Assembly: GCF_007672725.1 (NCBI RefSeq)
Contig: NZ_VDTC01000003.1
Coordinates: forward strand, 1 to 51,148
Direction of reading: 5' to 3'
Source of the DNA: Corynebacterium aurimucosum ATCC 700975
GTDB taxonomy: Bacteria; Actinomycetota; Actinomycetes; Mycobacteriales; Mycobacteriaceae
DNA length: 51,148 nt
In this document: one piece after another, positions 7,828 to 17,067 of the stretch
Position numbering within the stretch: position 1 is the first letter of the stretch
Layout of the letters: each line of letters starts with the position of its first letter
The notes under the pieces: generated by a model
What the model was told of the DNA's origin: nothing
What the model saw: the letters and a program-made list of their open reading frames with translations, nothing else
The model's database searches: none
Position numbers and translations under genes: made by a program

Positions 7828-9111
7828 ATGACTGACCCCCGCCGCTTTATCCCGAAGATGGATGAGATCCTCCAGTACCCGGCGGTGCAGGATGCCCACC
7901 ACCGCCTGGCACCGCACTCGGTGCGCGCGATCATCGACGCCGTGCTTGCCGACGCCCGCTCCGGCTCCCTCGCCCCCTCCCAGATTGAGGAGGAGCTGGC
8001 CACCAGGCTCGATGCTGTGCAGCCATATTCCTTGCGCCACGTCATCAACGCCACTGGCGTCATCATCCACACGAACTTGGGCAGGGCTCCTTTACCGCCG
8101 GCAGCGGTAGATGCGCTAGTGTCCGCGGCATCGTATACGGACGTTGAGATGGATCTGGACAGCGGCCTGCGCTCACGAGATAGGGGCCGCGCGGCCGTTG
8201 ATGCGGTATTGGCTGCATGCCCCGGCGCGGAGGATGCGCTGATAGTGAACAACGGTGCCTCCGCGCTGCTGTTGGCTACGGCGGCCTTGGCCCCTGGCAA
8301 GGAAGTCATCATCTCCCGCGGTGAGCTCATCGAGATTGGCGCGGGATTCCGCTTGCCCGAGCTCATCGAGTCCACGGCCACCCGCTTGCGCGAGGTCGGC
8401 GCTACGAACCGCACTCACCTGGCGGACTATGAGCGGGCGATGGGGGAGGACACGGGAGCCATCTTGAAGGTGCATCCCTCCAACTTCCTGATCAGTGGGT
8501 TCACTTCTTCGGTATCGGTTGCTGAGCTTCGTGCGCTCACCGACTTGCCGCTCATCGTGGATATCGGTTCGGGGTTGCTTAGACCAGATGACGCGCTGCC
8601 GGCAGAACCCTCCGCCAGCGAGGCTCTTCGCGATGGCGCCGACGTTGTCCTCTTTTCAGGGGATAAGCTGCTCGGCGGCCCGCAGGCCGGGGTGCTCGTG
8701 GGCACGAAGAACGCGATTGCTGCGTGCAAGAAGCACCCGTTGGCGCGGGCGGTGCGCATCGATAAGCTGCGGCTCAACGCGCTCGAGGCCTCTCTGTCCA
8801 CGCCCTCCAACGCCGTGCAGGACGCGCTCCACATTGATCCGCAGCGCCACCGCGAGCGCACCGAGAAGGTGGCAGCGGCAGTTGGCGGTGAGGTCGTCGA
8901 ACACGCCGGACGCGTCGGCGGTGGCGGGGCACCCGAGGTGCCGCTACCGGGGTGGGCCGTGGCGTTGCCAGAGGAGTTGGCACGGCCGTTGCGGTTGGGT
9001 GAGCCTCCTGTGGTGGCGCGCGTGAATCAGGGGCGCTGCCTGGTGGATGTGCGGTGTGTGCCGGAGGCACAGGATGCCGAGCTCATCGCGGCATTGCGGG
9101 CGGTGATCTAG
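7828..9111 (+). CDS. selA: L-seryl-tRNA(Sec) selenium transferase
   Basis: Converts Ser-tRNA(Sec) to Sec-tRNA(Sec) with selenophosphate. The 427-residue PLP enzyme shows family landmarks INATGVIIHTNLGRAPLP (about 73-90), NNGASALLL, VDIGSGLL, and FSGDKLLGGPQAG with the PLP-binding lysine at K280. The length is somewhat under the 463 residues of E. coli SelA. ATG 7828 is chosen because AGGAGG lies 7 nt upstream; an in-frame TTG just before it is poorly placed. The gene follows selC closely and its TAG abuts the selB GTG with no intervening base, so selC-selA-selB look like one transcript. Confidence 0.96.
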   Translation: MTDPRRFIPKMDEILQYPAVQDAHHRLAPHSVRAIIDAVLADARSGSLAPSQIEEELATRLDAVQPYSLRHVINATGVIIHTNLGRAPLPPAAVDALVSAASYTDVEMDLDSGLRSRDRGRAAVDAVLAACPGAEDALIVNNGASALLLATAALAPGKEVIISRGELIEIGAGFRLPELIESTATRLREVGATNRTHLADYERAMGEDTGAILKVHPSNFLISGFTSSVSVAELRALTDLPLIVDIGSGLLRPDDALPAEPSASEALRDGADVVLFSGDKLLGGPQAGVLVGTKNAIAACKKHPLARAVRIDKLRLNALEASLSTPSNAVQDALHIDPQRHRERTEKVAAAVGGEVVEHAGRVGGGGAPEVPLPGWAVALPEELARPLRLGEPPVVARVNQGRCLVDVRCVPEAQDAELIAALRAVI

Positions 9112-10902
9112 GTGTATGTAGTGGCCACTGCGGGGCACGTGGATCACGGCAAGTCGAGCCTGGTCAAGGCGCTGACGGGGATGGAACCGGACCGCTGGGA
9201 GGAAGAAAAGCGGCGCGGATTGACCATCGATTTAGGATTTGTGTGGACGAGGCTGGGCTCGGGCGCGGACGTCGCATTCGTCGATGTGCCGGGGCACGAG
9301 AAGTTCTTGGGCAACATGCTGGCTGGGGTGGGGCCGGCATCGGTGGTTCTCTTTGTGGTGGCAGCCGATGAAGGCTGGCAGGCGCAGTCCACCGACCACC
9401 GCGATGCTCTGCGCGCTTTGGGAATCGAGCACGGCGTGGTGGCGCTGACTCGTGCTGATAGGGCTGATACTGCCCGCCGGGTAGAGGTCGCCGCGCAGGT
9501 CAAGGCAGAACTGGCTGGAACAGCGCTTGCCGACGCCCCCATCGTCGACGTCTCCGCAAAGAGCGGCGAGGGCGTGGAGAAGCTGCGTACCGAACTGGAT
9601 AGAGTGCTTGCTGCTATGCCTGCGCCGGATCCGCAGGCGCGCGTGCGGTTGTGGGTGGATCGCGCCTTCAGCGTGAAGGGCGCTGGAACCGTGGTGACGG
9701 GAACGCTGGCGGCCGGGACGGTTTCGGTAGGCGATGACCTTGAGCTCAGTGGACAAAGCGTCACGGTGCGTGGGGTGCACAGTGAGAACAAGGCGATGGA
9801 CAGCGCTGCACCCGTCACGCGCGTGGCGCTTAACCTGCGCGGGGTGGCCGCGGACCAGATACATCGTGGGGATGTACTACTAAGCCCTGGGTGCTGGCGT
9901 GTGCTCGACACCGTGGATGTACGGCGAACGTTCGGTACTGACATGAGCGAGCTTCCGCAGAACCTCGTGGTGCACATCGGCACCGCGGGAGTGGGCGCGC
10001 GGCTGCGGCCTTTAAGAGGTGAGTTCGCGCGGTTGACTCTGGAAAGCCCGCTACCGCTTACTTTGCTCGATAGGTTTGTGGTGCGCAGTCCGGGCGGGCG
10101 GCACGTCGTGGCCGGTTTTGAGGTGGTGGATGTACACCCAGCTGAATTGAATAGGCGCGGCGATGCCAAGAAGCGCGCTGTTGAGCTAGAAACTTTAGAA
10201 GCAACGACCCCGGCCCAATGGCTCAAGCGCTGTGGCTACGCGGAGCTGCATGGTCTTGTGCGCGATGGCTTTTCGGTGACAGAGAAGCCAGCGGGAGTCA
10301 TTGAGTTCCGCGACTGGTGGATCGCCGCCAGCCAGGTCACTGCGTGGAAAAGGTCTTTGATTCAGACTGTGGAAGCCCACGCCAAGGCGAATCCGCTCTC
10401 TCCGGGGCTGACGAAGGCAGCGGCCATGGATGCACTGGGACTAACCGAGCCGGCCTTGTTAGGTCTGGCGGTAGCAGCTGCCAAGCTCGAGACAGTTGAT
10501 GGCGTGCTGCGCATGCCCGGGCAGACAGTCGACCTTGGCCCCGCGGAGAGGGGAGTGGCGGAGCTCGAGCGGCGACTGCGCGAGGACCCCTTTGCTGCCC
10601 CGGAAGCGGAAGACCTCAAAGAGCTGGGCTTGGGCCCGAAAGAGCTGGCCGCTGCCGAACGCGCTGGGCGCCTGCTCCGGCTGGCTAACGGTGTGGTGCT
10701 TCTGCCTTCAGCTCCGCGCGAGGCACTCGCCGTGGTCTCACAGTTGGAACAGCCCTTCACCCTCTCGGAGGCGCGCAAGGCACTTGGAACGACGCGCCGG
10801 GTTGCCATCCCGGTGCTGGAGCACCTCGACGCTACGGGTGCGACGCGCCTAGTCGACGGAAAGCGATTCGTGCGCGCGGCAGGGGCAAAGGAACCAAAGT
10901 AA
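9112..10902 (+). CDS. selB: Selenocysteine-specific elongation factor
   Basis: GTPase that carries Sec-tRNA(Sec) to UGA codons marked by a SECIS hairpin. In the 596-residue protein the N-terminal EF-Tu-like part has G1 GHVDHGKS (8-15), switch I Thr at T38 in GLTIDLGF, G3 DVPGHE (58-63) and G4 TRAD (113-116, replacing the usual NKxD as in other SelB). Beta-barrel domains follow (RVRLWVDRAFSVKGAGTVVTGTL). The C-terminal ~220 residues are the winged-helix repeats that grip the SECIS RNA. The start is GTG, directly after the selA stop, so translation is probably coupled. The only SECIS I can see for it is in fdhA of the same locus. Confidence 0.95.
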   Translation: MYVVATAGHVDHGKSSLVKALTGMEPDRWEEEKRRGLTIDLGFVWTRLGSGADVAFVDVPGHEKFLGNMLAGVGPASVVLFVVAADEGWQAQSTDHRDALRALGIEHGVVALTRADRADTARRVEVAAQVKAELAGTALADAPIVDVSAKSGEGVEKLRTELDRVLAAMPAPDPQARVRLWVDRAFSVKGAGTVVTGTLAAGTVSVGDDLELSGQSVTVRGVHSENKAMDSAAPVTRVALNLRGVAADQIHRGDVLLSPGCWRVLDTVDVRRTFGTDMSELPQNLVVHIGTAGVGARLRPLRGEFARLTLESPLPLTLLDRFVVRSPGGRHVVAGFEVVDVHPAELNRRGDAKKRAVELETLEATTPAQWLKRCGYAELHGLVRDGFSVTEKPAGVIEFRDWWIAASQVTAWKRSLIQTVEAHAKANPLSPGLTKAAAMDALGLTEPALLGLAVAAAKLETVDGVLRMPGQTVDLGPAERGVAELERRLREDPFAAPEAEDLKELGLGPKELAAAERAGRLLRLANGVVLLPSAPREALAVVSQLEQPFTLSEARKALGTTRRVAIPVLEHLDATGATRLVDGKRFVRAAGAKEPK

Positions 10903-10973
10903 AGGCACCATTTGGGGCCGGTTTTCGGGGAAACCCCAGTTCAGTGTATTAGGTTAAGCGCATAAGGTGCCAG

Positions 10974-11813
10974 TTAAAAGGTGTCTTTGGGGGACGTGAA
11001 GGCGCGTGGACCGGCCGGCAGCGGTGAGGTAAGGGGATCGGCCGGGGCAGTGAACTCCCAATCGGCATTGGGGTTGAGCACTGGCGGGATGGCAGGCTTG
11101 TTCGGGTCGATCGGCAACGGCGGGACTGCGGGGGCGAAGAGCGCTTCGGGGTCTATTGGAAAGTCCACTGCGATGCGGCCCGCGCCAGCATAAGCACGGG
11201 CGGCAAGGGAGGCACTGGTTTGTGTGGCGGCCGCGAACGCGGCGGCCAACGCTGGGGCATCGGAGAGCTCCGCGCACGGTCCGAGGACGAGGTTGTCGTG
11301 GGTGGCGAGGACGGTGTCGTCGAGAAGCACGAGCGTCACGAAGAACTGTTCCGTACCCATCGTGCGGAGCTGATATGCGGTGAGCTCGCCTTCCGCGACG
11401 CGAACAAGAGCGCCCTGCCCGCCACTGAGCAGCGCGGTACCCGCAGGCTGGTTGTTGGCGGGAACCATCCACGGGTCGAGCCCCAAAGCGAGGGCGATCT
11501 CCACCTCGCCGTCGACAATGTCGACGGTGGCATGCGTCGCCGGGTTCATCGCCGCCGTGCGCAGTCGATTTAGGGCGGGATACTCTGCGGACTCCGCACC
11601 ATCGAGTGAACCCAAGAATCCGAAATCTGAATGTACGCGCCAGCCCCCGGTGGTGGGGTCGGGGAGCAAGGAAACGTCGACGAGCGCAGGCTCCTGCGCC
11701 AACCCAGGGATGCTCAACGCGGTGGAGAAGTTCACGTGCTCAAGAACCGCGACGTGCTCGACACCAAAATAAGAAGGAGCTAGCGGATACAGCGCCATAG
11801 TTGTGGCAGTCAC
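10974..11813 (-). CDS. Hypothetical protein, no recognised domain
   Basis: A 279-residue acidic, Ala/Pro-rich protein that I do not recognise. It has no signal peptide, membrane segment or obvious catalytic motif. The N-terminal two thirds look globular (alternating hydrophobic residues, three short GG turns). The last ~60 residues are rich in proline (PAVPPLPIDPNKPAIPPVLNP) and probably extended. Codon use is coding-like throughout. The start is GTG 11813 or the ATG five codons later (11798); GAGGTGA lies nearby, so either is possible. It converges on selB with 71 bp between and diverges from the BCCT transporter. Confidence 0.7.
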   Translation of the reverse strand: MTATTMALYPLAPSYFGVEHVAVLEHVNFSTALSIPGLAQEPALVDVSLLPDPTTGGWRVHSDFGFLGSLDGAESAEYPALNRLRTAAMNPATHATVDIVDGEVEIALALGLDPWMVPANNQPAGTALLSGGQGALVRVAEGELTAYQLRTMGTEQFFVTLVLLDDTVLATHDNLVLGPCAELSDAPALAAAFAAATQTSASLAARAYAGAGRIAVDFPIDPEALFAPAVPPLPIDPNKPAIPPVLNPNADWEFTAPADPLTSPLPAGPRAFTSPKDTF

Positions 11814-11952
11814 CTCGTGGGTCAGATGGGAATCGACGGACTTGTCTCAAGCTTACGCAGGAGCCGGATCTCCGATACGGTCGATAGAAGACTTAAACAA
11901 CAACATATCGAATAAGGAGTGAAGACCCATCACGGCTGATTCTCGTAGTTCG

Positions 11953-13890
11953 GTGAACAATACCGATCAGAGCAAGAAGCGTACGCGCGAGGCTAAGCGG
12001 ATTCTTAAAGATATTATCTATCCGCACAACATCCATCCGGCCTTGGTTCCGGGCGTGTCCATCGAAGACCAAAAGGTGAAGTATGGGGTGGACAAACCCA
12101 TTTTGATCGTCGTGGGCGGACTCATTGTGGCATTCGTTGCCTGGGGTGTCATCGCGCCCGAGCAGGTTTTCACTGCCTCCTCCGCGGCCTTGGATTGGGT
12201 CATGCGCAACCTGGGATGGATCTTTACCACGCTGGCAACATTCCTTATGTTCTTGCTCCTCATCCTCGCTTTTTCCAAATACGGAAAAATTCCCTTGGGC
12301 GTGGATGGAGAGAAGCCGGAGTTCTCTACTGTGAGCTGGGCAGCGATGCTCTTTGGAGCCGGCATCGGCATCGGAATTATCTTCTTCGGCCCCTTTGAGC
12401 CGCTGAGCTACTACCTGTCACCCCGGCCCGGCGCTTATGAGGCCGCCAGCGATGAAGCCGTCATGGGTGCGATGGCTCAAGCAGCGATGCACTGGGGAAT
12501 CAATGCGTGGGCAATCTATGCCATCGTCGGACTGTGTGTGGCCTACGTGTCCTACCGCCGCGGGCGAGTGCCGTTGATGAGTTCTATCCTCATGCCGCTT
12601 TTTGGCAACCGCGAGACGGACTCCATGCCCGCGCGCATCATCGACGGGCTAGCAATCATCGCCACACTTTTTGGCACCGCGGCAACGCTCGGTATTGGAG
12701 CTTTGCAGATCGGTCGCGGCGTGGAAATCGTCAGCGGCTGGTCAACCACGGGCAACACGGCGGCGCTGGTCATCATCATAGTGCTGTCCATCGGCACGAT
12801 CTTCTCCGCGGTCTCGGGTGTATCGAAAGGAATCCGCTGGCTATCCAACATCAACCTTGTCTTGGCGCTCGGGCTCGCGGTCTTCTTCTTTGTCGTGGGG
12901 CCCACCGCCTTCCTGGCCAACATGCTGCCCGCCGTCATCATTGAGTACCTCGATGAGATGCCGAGCATGCTCTCCGCCAACATGGGACAAGGCGAAGAGA
13001 TGGTGTCGTTCCTGTCCTCGTGGACCACGTTCTACTGGGCCTGGTGGGTGTCCTGGGCGCCCTTCGTTGGCGTGTTCGTGGCCAAGATCTCGCGCGGGCG
13101 TACCATCCGCCAGTACATTGTGGGCGTCTTGCTTATTCCTTCCGCCATCATCGTGTGTGCTTTCACCATCCTGGGCGGAACGACAATCTGGCTGCAGCGT
13201 CGCGACGGAGATATTGCTCCCGATGGGACGATTGATTCCATGCCGCCTGCAGAAGATATCTTCTTCACCGTTCTGGATCACCTGCCGGGGTCGCAGATCA
13301 TGGCGCCGCTCGTGCTCGTCATGCTCATCGTCTTCTTCATCACCACGGCGGATTCCGCGTCCATCGTGAATTCACAGCTCACGCAACGCGGCAACCCTAA
13401 GCCGAAGCCCGGGGTCACCATCTTCTGGGTCATGTGTATGGCGGGAATCGCCGTAGTGATTCTTCTCGCGGGCGGCCGTAATGCGCTGCAAGGCCTCCAG
13501 AACCTCATCACCGTGACTGCATTGCCTTTCGCGGTCATCATTGTGCTCATGTGCATCGCGTTGATTCGGGAGTTGCGTCACGACCCCGCCGCGATCCGTA
13601 CGTTCTATGAAGAACAAGCAGTGTCCAATGCCATCATCCACGGCGTGCGGGAACACGGCGACAACTTTGCGTTGGCCATTGAGCCCACAACGGATGATTC
13701 CGCCTACGCCACTGGTGCAGACTTTGATTCCACCGCGGCGGAAGTCACCGAGTGGTACGCGCGCACGGATGAAGAAGGACACGCGGTAGGCTATGACTAC
13801 GAAACCGGCGAGTACACCGACGACGACCCGACAGTCAAGGACGGCGAGTCACTTGCGCTACCGCCAGAGGACAGCACAGACAGGCTATAG
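11953..13890 (+). CDS. BCCT family osmolyte transporter (EctP/LcoP-like)
   Basis: A sodium-coupled symporter for compatible solutes such as betaine, ectoine or proline. The 645-residue protein has about twelve membrane segments between residues 50 and 550. Its glycine motif AGIGIGIIFFGPFEPL and the signature TTFYWAWWVSWAPFVGVFVAKISRGRTIRQ region match the family. There is a long charged N-terminal extension and an acidic cytoplasmic C-terminal tail of about 90 residues, the part that senses osmotic stress in C. glutamicum BetP. Which substrate it takes cannot be read from sequence. The start is uncertain: GTG 11953 is the first canonical start, but the strong ribosome site AAGGAGT (11914-11920) is over 30 nt away and points to an in-frame ATC at 11929 (see findings). 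zupT follows after 9 nt. Confidence 0.88.
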   Translation: MNNTDQSKKRTREAKRILKDIIYPHNIHPALVPGVSIEDQKVKYGVDKPILIVVGGLIVAFVAWGVIAPEQVFTASSAALDWVMRNLGWIFTTLATFLMFLLLILAFSKYGKIPLGVDGEKPEFSTVSWAAMLFGAGIGIGIIFFGPFEPLSYYLSPRPGAYEAASDEAVMGAMAQAAMHWGINAWAIYAIVGLCVAYVSYRRGRVPLMSSILMPLFGNRETDSMPARIIDGLAIIATLFGTAATLGIGALQIGRGVEIVSGWSTTGNTAALVIIIVLSIGTIFSAVSGVSKGIRWLSNINLVLALGLAVFFFVVGPTAFLANMLPAVIIEYLDEMPSMLSANMGQGEEMVSFLSSWTTFYWAWWVSWAPFVGVFVAKISRGRTIRQYIVGVLLIPSAIIVCAFTILGGTTIWLQRRDGDIAPDGTIDSMPPAEDIFFTVLDHLPGSQIMAPLVLVMLIVFFITTADSASIVNSQLTQRGNPKPKPGVTIFWVMCMAGIAVVILLAGGRNALQGLQNLITVTALPFAVIIVLMCIALIRELRHDPAAIRTFYEEQAVSNAIIHGVREHGDNFALAIEPTTDDSAYATGADFDSTAAEVTEWYARTDEEGHAVGYDYETGEYTDDDPTVKDGESLALPPEDSTDRL

Positions 13891-13899
13891 TTTCCCACT

Positions 13900-14697
13900 A
13901 TGGATCTAGCCACCATCGCCTTTGCTTTCAGCCTCGTGCTGTTGTCTGGCTTGTCGACGTCCATCGGTGCCGCCCTGGCCGTCGGCAAGCGCGAGCCCGG
14001 GCCGAAGTTTATGGCCGCAGCCCTGGGGTTGTCTGCGGGCGTAATGCTCTACGTCTCCTTTATGGAGATCCTGCCGCAGGCCCTAGAGAAGCTGGAAAGC
14101 ACCCTTGGGGGAGAGGCCACTGCCACGTGGACGATGATGGCGGCGTTCTTCGCCGGCATTGCGGTCATCGCCATTATCGACCGCCTCGTTCCCGAGGAGA
14201 TTAACCCGCACGAGCCGGCCACGACAGAGGAAGAAGCACGCCGCAAGAGGCTGATGAAGACCGGCATGTTCACCGCCTTCGCGCTGGCCATCCACAACTT
14301 CCCCGAGGGATTTGCCACATTTCTCTCGGGCCTCGAAGCCCCCGAGATTGCGATCCCCGTTGCTGTGGCCATCGCCATCCACAACATTCCGGAAGGCATT
14401 GCGGTTGCGGTTCCCTTGCGCAGCGCCATGGGCTCGCGCACGAAGGCATTTTGGTGGGCCACGATTTCTGGGCTCGCTGAGCCTGTCGGCGCCATTATTG
14501 GATTCGCTCTGCTCATGCCGTTCATTGGCCCGATGACGTTTGGCATAAGCTTTGCCGTCATCGCAGGAATCATGGTGTTCATCTCCCTGGATGAGCTTTT
14601 GCCCACGGCGGAAGAGACCGGCGAACACCACTGCGCCATCTACGGCCTCATCGCTGGTATGGCGGTCATGGCAGTGTCCCTCGCGATGTTTATTTAA
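13900..14697 (+). CDS. zupT: ZIP family metal transporter
   Basis: Imports Zn2+ and probably other divalent metals across the plasma membrane. The 265-residue protein has about eight membrane segments and the two metal-site motifs of the family, HNFPEG (132-137) and HNIPEG (161-166), within transmembrane segments 4 and 5. A variable loop (about 95-120) with acidic residues and one His precedes them, and HHC near the C-terminus may add ligands. The length is typical of ZupT. It starts 9 nt after the BCCT transporter and may share its transcript. Its last 8 bp overlap the end of the convergent DUF808 gene. Confidence 0.92.
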   Translation: MDLATIAFAFSLVLLSGLSTSIGAALAVGKREPGPKFMAAALGLSAGVMLYVSFMEILPQALEKLESTLGGEATATWTMMAAFFAGIAVIAIIDRLVPEEINPHEPATTEEEARRKRLMKTGMFTAFALAIHNFPEGFATFLSGLEAPEIAIPVAVAIAIHNIPEGIAVAVPLRSAMGSRTKAFWWATISGLAEPVGAIIGFALLMPFIGPMTFGISFAVIAGIMVFISLDELLPTAEETGEHHCAIYGLIAGMAVMAVSLAMFI

Positions 14698-15610
14698 CGC
14701 GCTCCGCGGTGGCCTTGACCGCCATGATGATGGTGACGATAACGGCGCCCAGAATAAAGCCGCACACCATGGACAAGCCGGTGTCCGCCAACCAGGCGAG
14801 CGCGCCATTGCTGATGCTCTCGGTCACGTGGTGGATGAAGCCATAAGGCTGCTCGGCGCCGAACTCGCTCAAGCCCTTGACCACGATGTGGCCGCCGACC
14901 CACAACATGGCGGCGGTGCCGATGATGCCGATGATGTTGAGCACGATGGGCATGCCCTTGACCAGGGCGGTACCCACGGCCGAATCGCCATCGTGGCGCT
15001 TGAGCAGGGCGAGGCCGATATCGTCCATTTTGACCAAGAGCCCGACGGCGCCATAGACGCCCAAAGTCAGGAGAATTCCGACGGCAACCAAGGCGCCTAG
15101 GCGCAGCCAGAAGGGCTGGTCCATGACCTCGTTGAGGGAAATCACCATGATCTCGGCGGAGAGGATGAGGTCCGTGGTGATCGCGGATTTGACCAGGGAA
15201 TCCTCCGCGTCGGTGCCCTTTTCTTCAACGGTCTGCTGCTCCTCTTCGCCGCGGTGGAGGACGGCATGGAAGATCTTTTCCGCGCCCTCGAAGCACAGGT
15301 AGGTGCCGCCGCACATGAGGATAGGGGTGAGCGCCCAAGGAGCGATCCAGGACAGGATCAGGGCAATAGGCAGGATGATGACGAGCTTGTTGATGAGCGA
15401 GCCCTTGGTAATCCGCCAAATCATCGGTAGCTCACGCTGCGGTTTGACGCCTTGGACGTATTGGGGCGTGACAGCGGCGTCATCGACGACGACTCCCGCT
15501 GCTTTCACCGAGGTCTTTCCGGCCAATGCTGCTACGTCGTCGACGCTGGAGGCAGCGGAGCGGGCGATCAGGGCGACGTCATCAAGCAGGGCAAAAAGGC
15601 CACCGGCCAT
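14690..15610 (-). CDS. DUF808 (YedI-like) inner membrane protein
   Basis: A 306-residue member of the DUF808/YedI family, opening MAGGLFALLDDVALIARSAA and carrying VKAAGVVVDDAAVTPQYV, both family hallmarks. About six membrane segments follow residue 75 (LVIILPIALILSWIAPW and later ones). The function is not known in any organism I can name. AAGGAAG precedes ATG 15610. The 5' flank contains an inverted repeat (15633-15648) that could be a regulatory site. It ends inside the last codons of zupT on the other strand. Confidence 0.88.
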   Translation of the reverse strand: MAGGLFALLDDVALIARSAASSVDDVAALAGKTSVKAAGVVVDDAAVTPQYVQGVKPQRELPMIWRITKGSLINKLVIILPIALILSWIAPWALTPILMCGGTYLCFEGAEKIFHAVLHRGEEEQQTVEEKGTDAEDSLVKSAITTDLILSAEIMVISLNEVMDQPFWLRLGALVAVGILLTLGVYGAVGLLVKMDDIGLALLKRHDGDSAVGTALVKGMPIVLNIIGIIGTAAMLWVGGHIVVKGLSEFGAEQPYGFIHHVTESISNGALAWLADTGLSMVCGFILGAVIVTIIMAVKATAERVK

Positions 15611-15632
15611 GGCTCACTTCCTTGTGGTGTAG

Positions 15633-15648
15633 GGGTAAGTGTTTACCC
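15633..15648. repeat. Inverted repeat upstream of the DUF808 gene
   Basis: GGGTAA (15633-15638) and TTACCC (15643-15648) are perfect inverted arms around GTGT, 22 bp before the DUF808 start and just after the DUF402 stop. It could be an operator or a short hairpin. Confidence 0.35.
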
Positions 15649-15652
15649 TAGG

Positions 15653-16189
15653 TTACTCGGCAGGAACGAGCTCCACATTTTCTGCCCAGGTAAGTTCCAT
15701 GCCCAGCGTGCGCAGCCAGCTCATGGCGTCATCGCCGTAGCGCGTGATGCCCTCGACGGCGGTAAGCGTGCGCTCCATGGCGCGCTCGGCCTCCTCGGCG
15801 CTGATGAGGCCGTTGGAGGTGGCGGCGGCTAGCTCGTCGATGTCGAGCACATCAACCGGCTCGCCGGAGGTGGAGACCAAGTCGACATAAAGATCGCGGG
15901 TAGTCCACACATCACCGTCGACGTCGATATCAGCGACGTCAATGTAGAAATCTTGGTGGACATCCACGCCCTCGCGGAAGTGGAAGATATTGGCGCGCAG
16001 GCCCAGCTCCGGCAGCAACCAGGATTCAAGGTAGCCGAAGCGCGGGTGGTTGGCGCCGCGGGCCATGTAAAGGCCAAAGTCGGTGACCCGGTAGGTGTCT
16101 ACCTCCCGCTGAAAACCTTTCGGGTCGACATTGATGTTGTCGGTGGTGTTAAAGGTTTCTTGCTTGACTGGGTGCAGGTCAGTGCTCAT
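15653..16189 (-). CDS. DUF402 domain protein
   Basis: A 178-residue protein matching the DUF402 family. It contains YRVTDFGLYMARGANHPRF and an acidic central stretch, FYIDVADIDVDGDVWTTRDLYVDLV, typical of the fold. Some DUF402 proteins are nucleoside di/triphosphate phosphatases, but that activity cannot be assumed here. ATG 16189 is chosen because it overlaps the TAA of the preceding gene by one base (TAATG), a classic coupling arrangement; a longer frame upstream has no ribosome site. It is thus the second gene of a two-gene unit with the secreted protein. Confidence 0.78.
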   Translation of the reverse strand: MSTDLHPVKQETFNTTDNINVDPKGFQREVDTYRVTDFGLYMARGANHPRFGYLESWLLPELGLRANIFHFREGVDVHQDFYIDVADIDVDGDVWTTRDLYVDLVSTSGEPVDVLDIDELAAATSNGLISAEEAERAMERTLTAVEGITRYGDDAMSWLRTLGMELTWAENVELVPAE

Positions 16190-16908
16190 TAGTTCACCTC
16201 GAGGTAAGCCGCGGTAGGTGGGAAAGAACACGAGGATTCAGCAGTGTTGACCGCGCCGGAGAGGACCGCCACGACGGTGCCCTTGCCCGTTGCTGCGCGG
16301 CCCGAGACCGTGGTCGGCCCATCGGCGTTGATGCCGTTGTTGAACAGGGGAGTGGTGCCGAACTGGAAGGTATCCAGGTTGAACCACTGGACGCTCATGG
16401 CACCCTGCTGCTCAGCGGCGGTGGGGGTGCCCAGCGCGGTGAAGAGGAAGATGGTTTCTCCTTCGCCTGCGCCTGGGGCCGGCATATCGGTCGGGCCAGG
16501 CACGGCGATGGCGGAGCCCACCGAATCGCCCTGCCCGCCGATGCACTGCGCGGAGACCGTAGGCCAGTAGAACTGGCGGAAGCCGGGGTTGTTTCCCTCC
16601 GGCATGGCCACACCGCCTTCGCCGCCGTCACCGGCGGAGAAGTTAAGGGCGGTGAGGATGGCGCTGCGGGCCTCCTGTGGGATCCATGGCTGTGCCGCGA
16701 AAGCGCGGACACGCTCCTGCGTCTCCGGGGTGGGGCGGCCGAGGCTGTCCAGCGGGTTACTGCTCTGTGGAATGTTCACCAGCGAGGAGAGATCGGGGGC
16801 GCCGGCATGTGCTGGCGTGATGCTGAGGAAGCCCATCATCACGGCAGCAGTTAGTCCAGCGACGCCACGGCGGGCGGAGCGGGAAGAGCGCTGTTCGGAA
16901 AGGGCCAT
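16189..16908 (-). CDS. Secreted protein of unknown function
   Basis: A 239-residue protein with a clear Sec signal peptide: basic RSARRG, hydrophobic core LTAAVMMGFLSITP, and probable cleavage after AHA at about residue 35. The mature part contains WIPQEARSAILTALNFS and QFYWPTVSAQCIGG, two Cys (C122 and C212 approximately) that could form a disulfide, and many Gly/Pro/Thr turns. I recognise no catalytic motif. Similar secreted proteins occur in corynebacteria and mycobacteria without assigned function. Its TAA overlaps the ATG of the DUF402 gene, so the two are cotranscribed. Confidence 0.75.
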   Translation of the reverse strand: MALSEQRSSRSARRGVAGLTAAVMMGFLSITPAHAGAPDLSSLVNIPQSSNPLDSLGRPTPETQERVRAFAAQPWIPQEARSAILTALNFSAGDGGEGGVAMPEGNNPGFRQFYWPTVSAQCIGGQGDSVGSAIAVPGPTDMPAPGAGEGETIFLFTALGTPTAAEQQGAMSVQWFNLDTFQFGTTPLFNNGINADGPTTVSGRAATGKGTVVAVLSGAVNTAESSCSFPPTAAYLEVN

Positions 16909-17067
16909 GGAAAATCCTTGTGTTTGGGTATGGGAACGTGGCGGCAGGAAACTAAATCACATGCGTCACAATAGTATCTGCTGCCACAATATTCACTTTT
17001 TTGGCGTAGTCAACTCTAAATAGAGACCTACTGTGCGGTATGTCGGCTGTTGATATCGTTTCGTTAC

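Noticed and set aside
10943..10965. DtxR iron box after selB
   Set aside because: Only half of the consensus (TTAGGTTA) is present, and it is not before any gene start.
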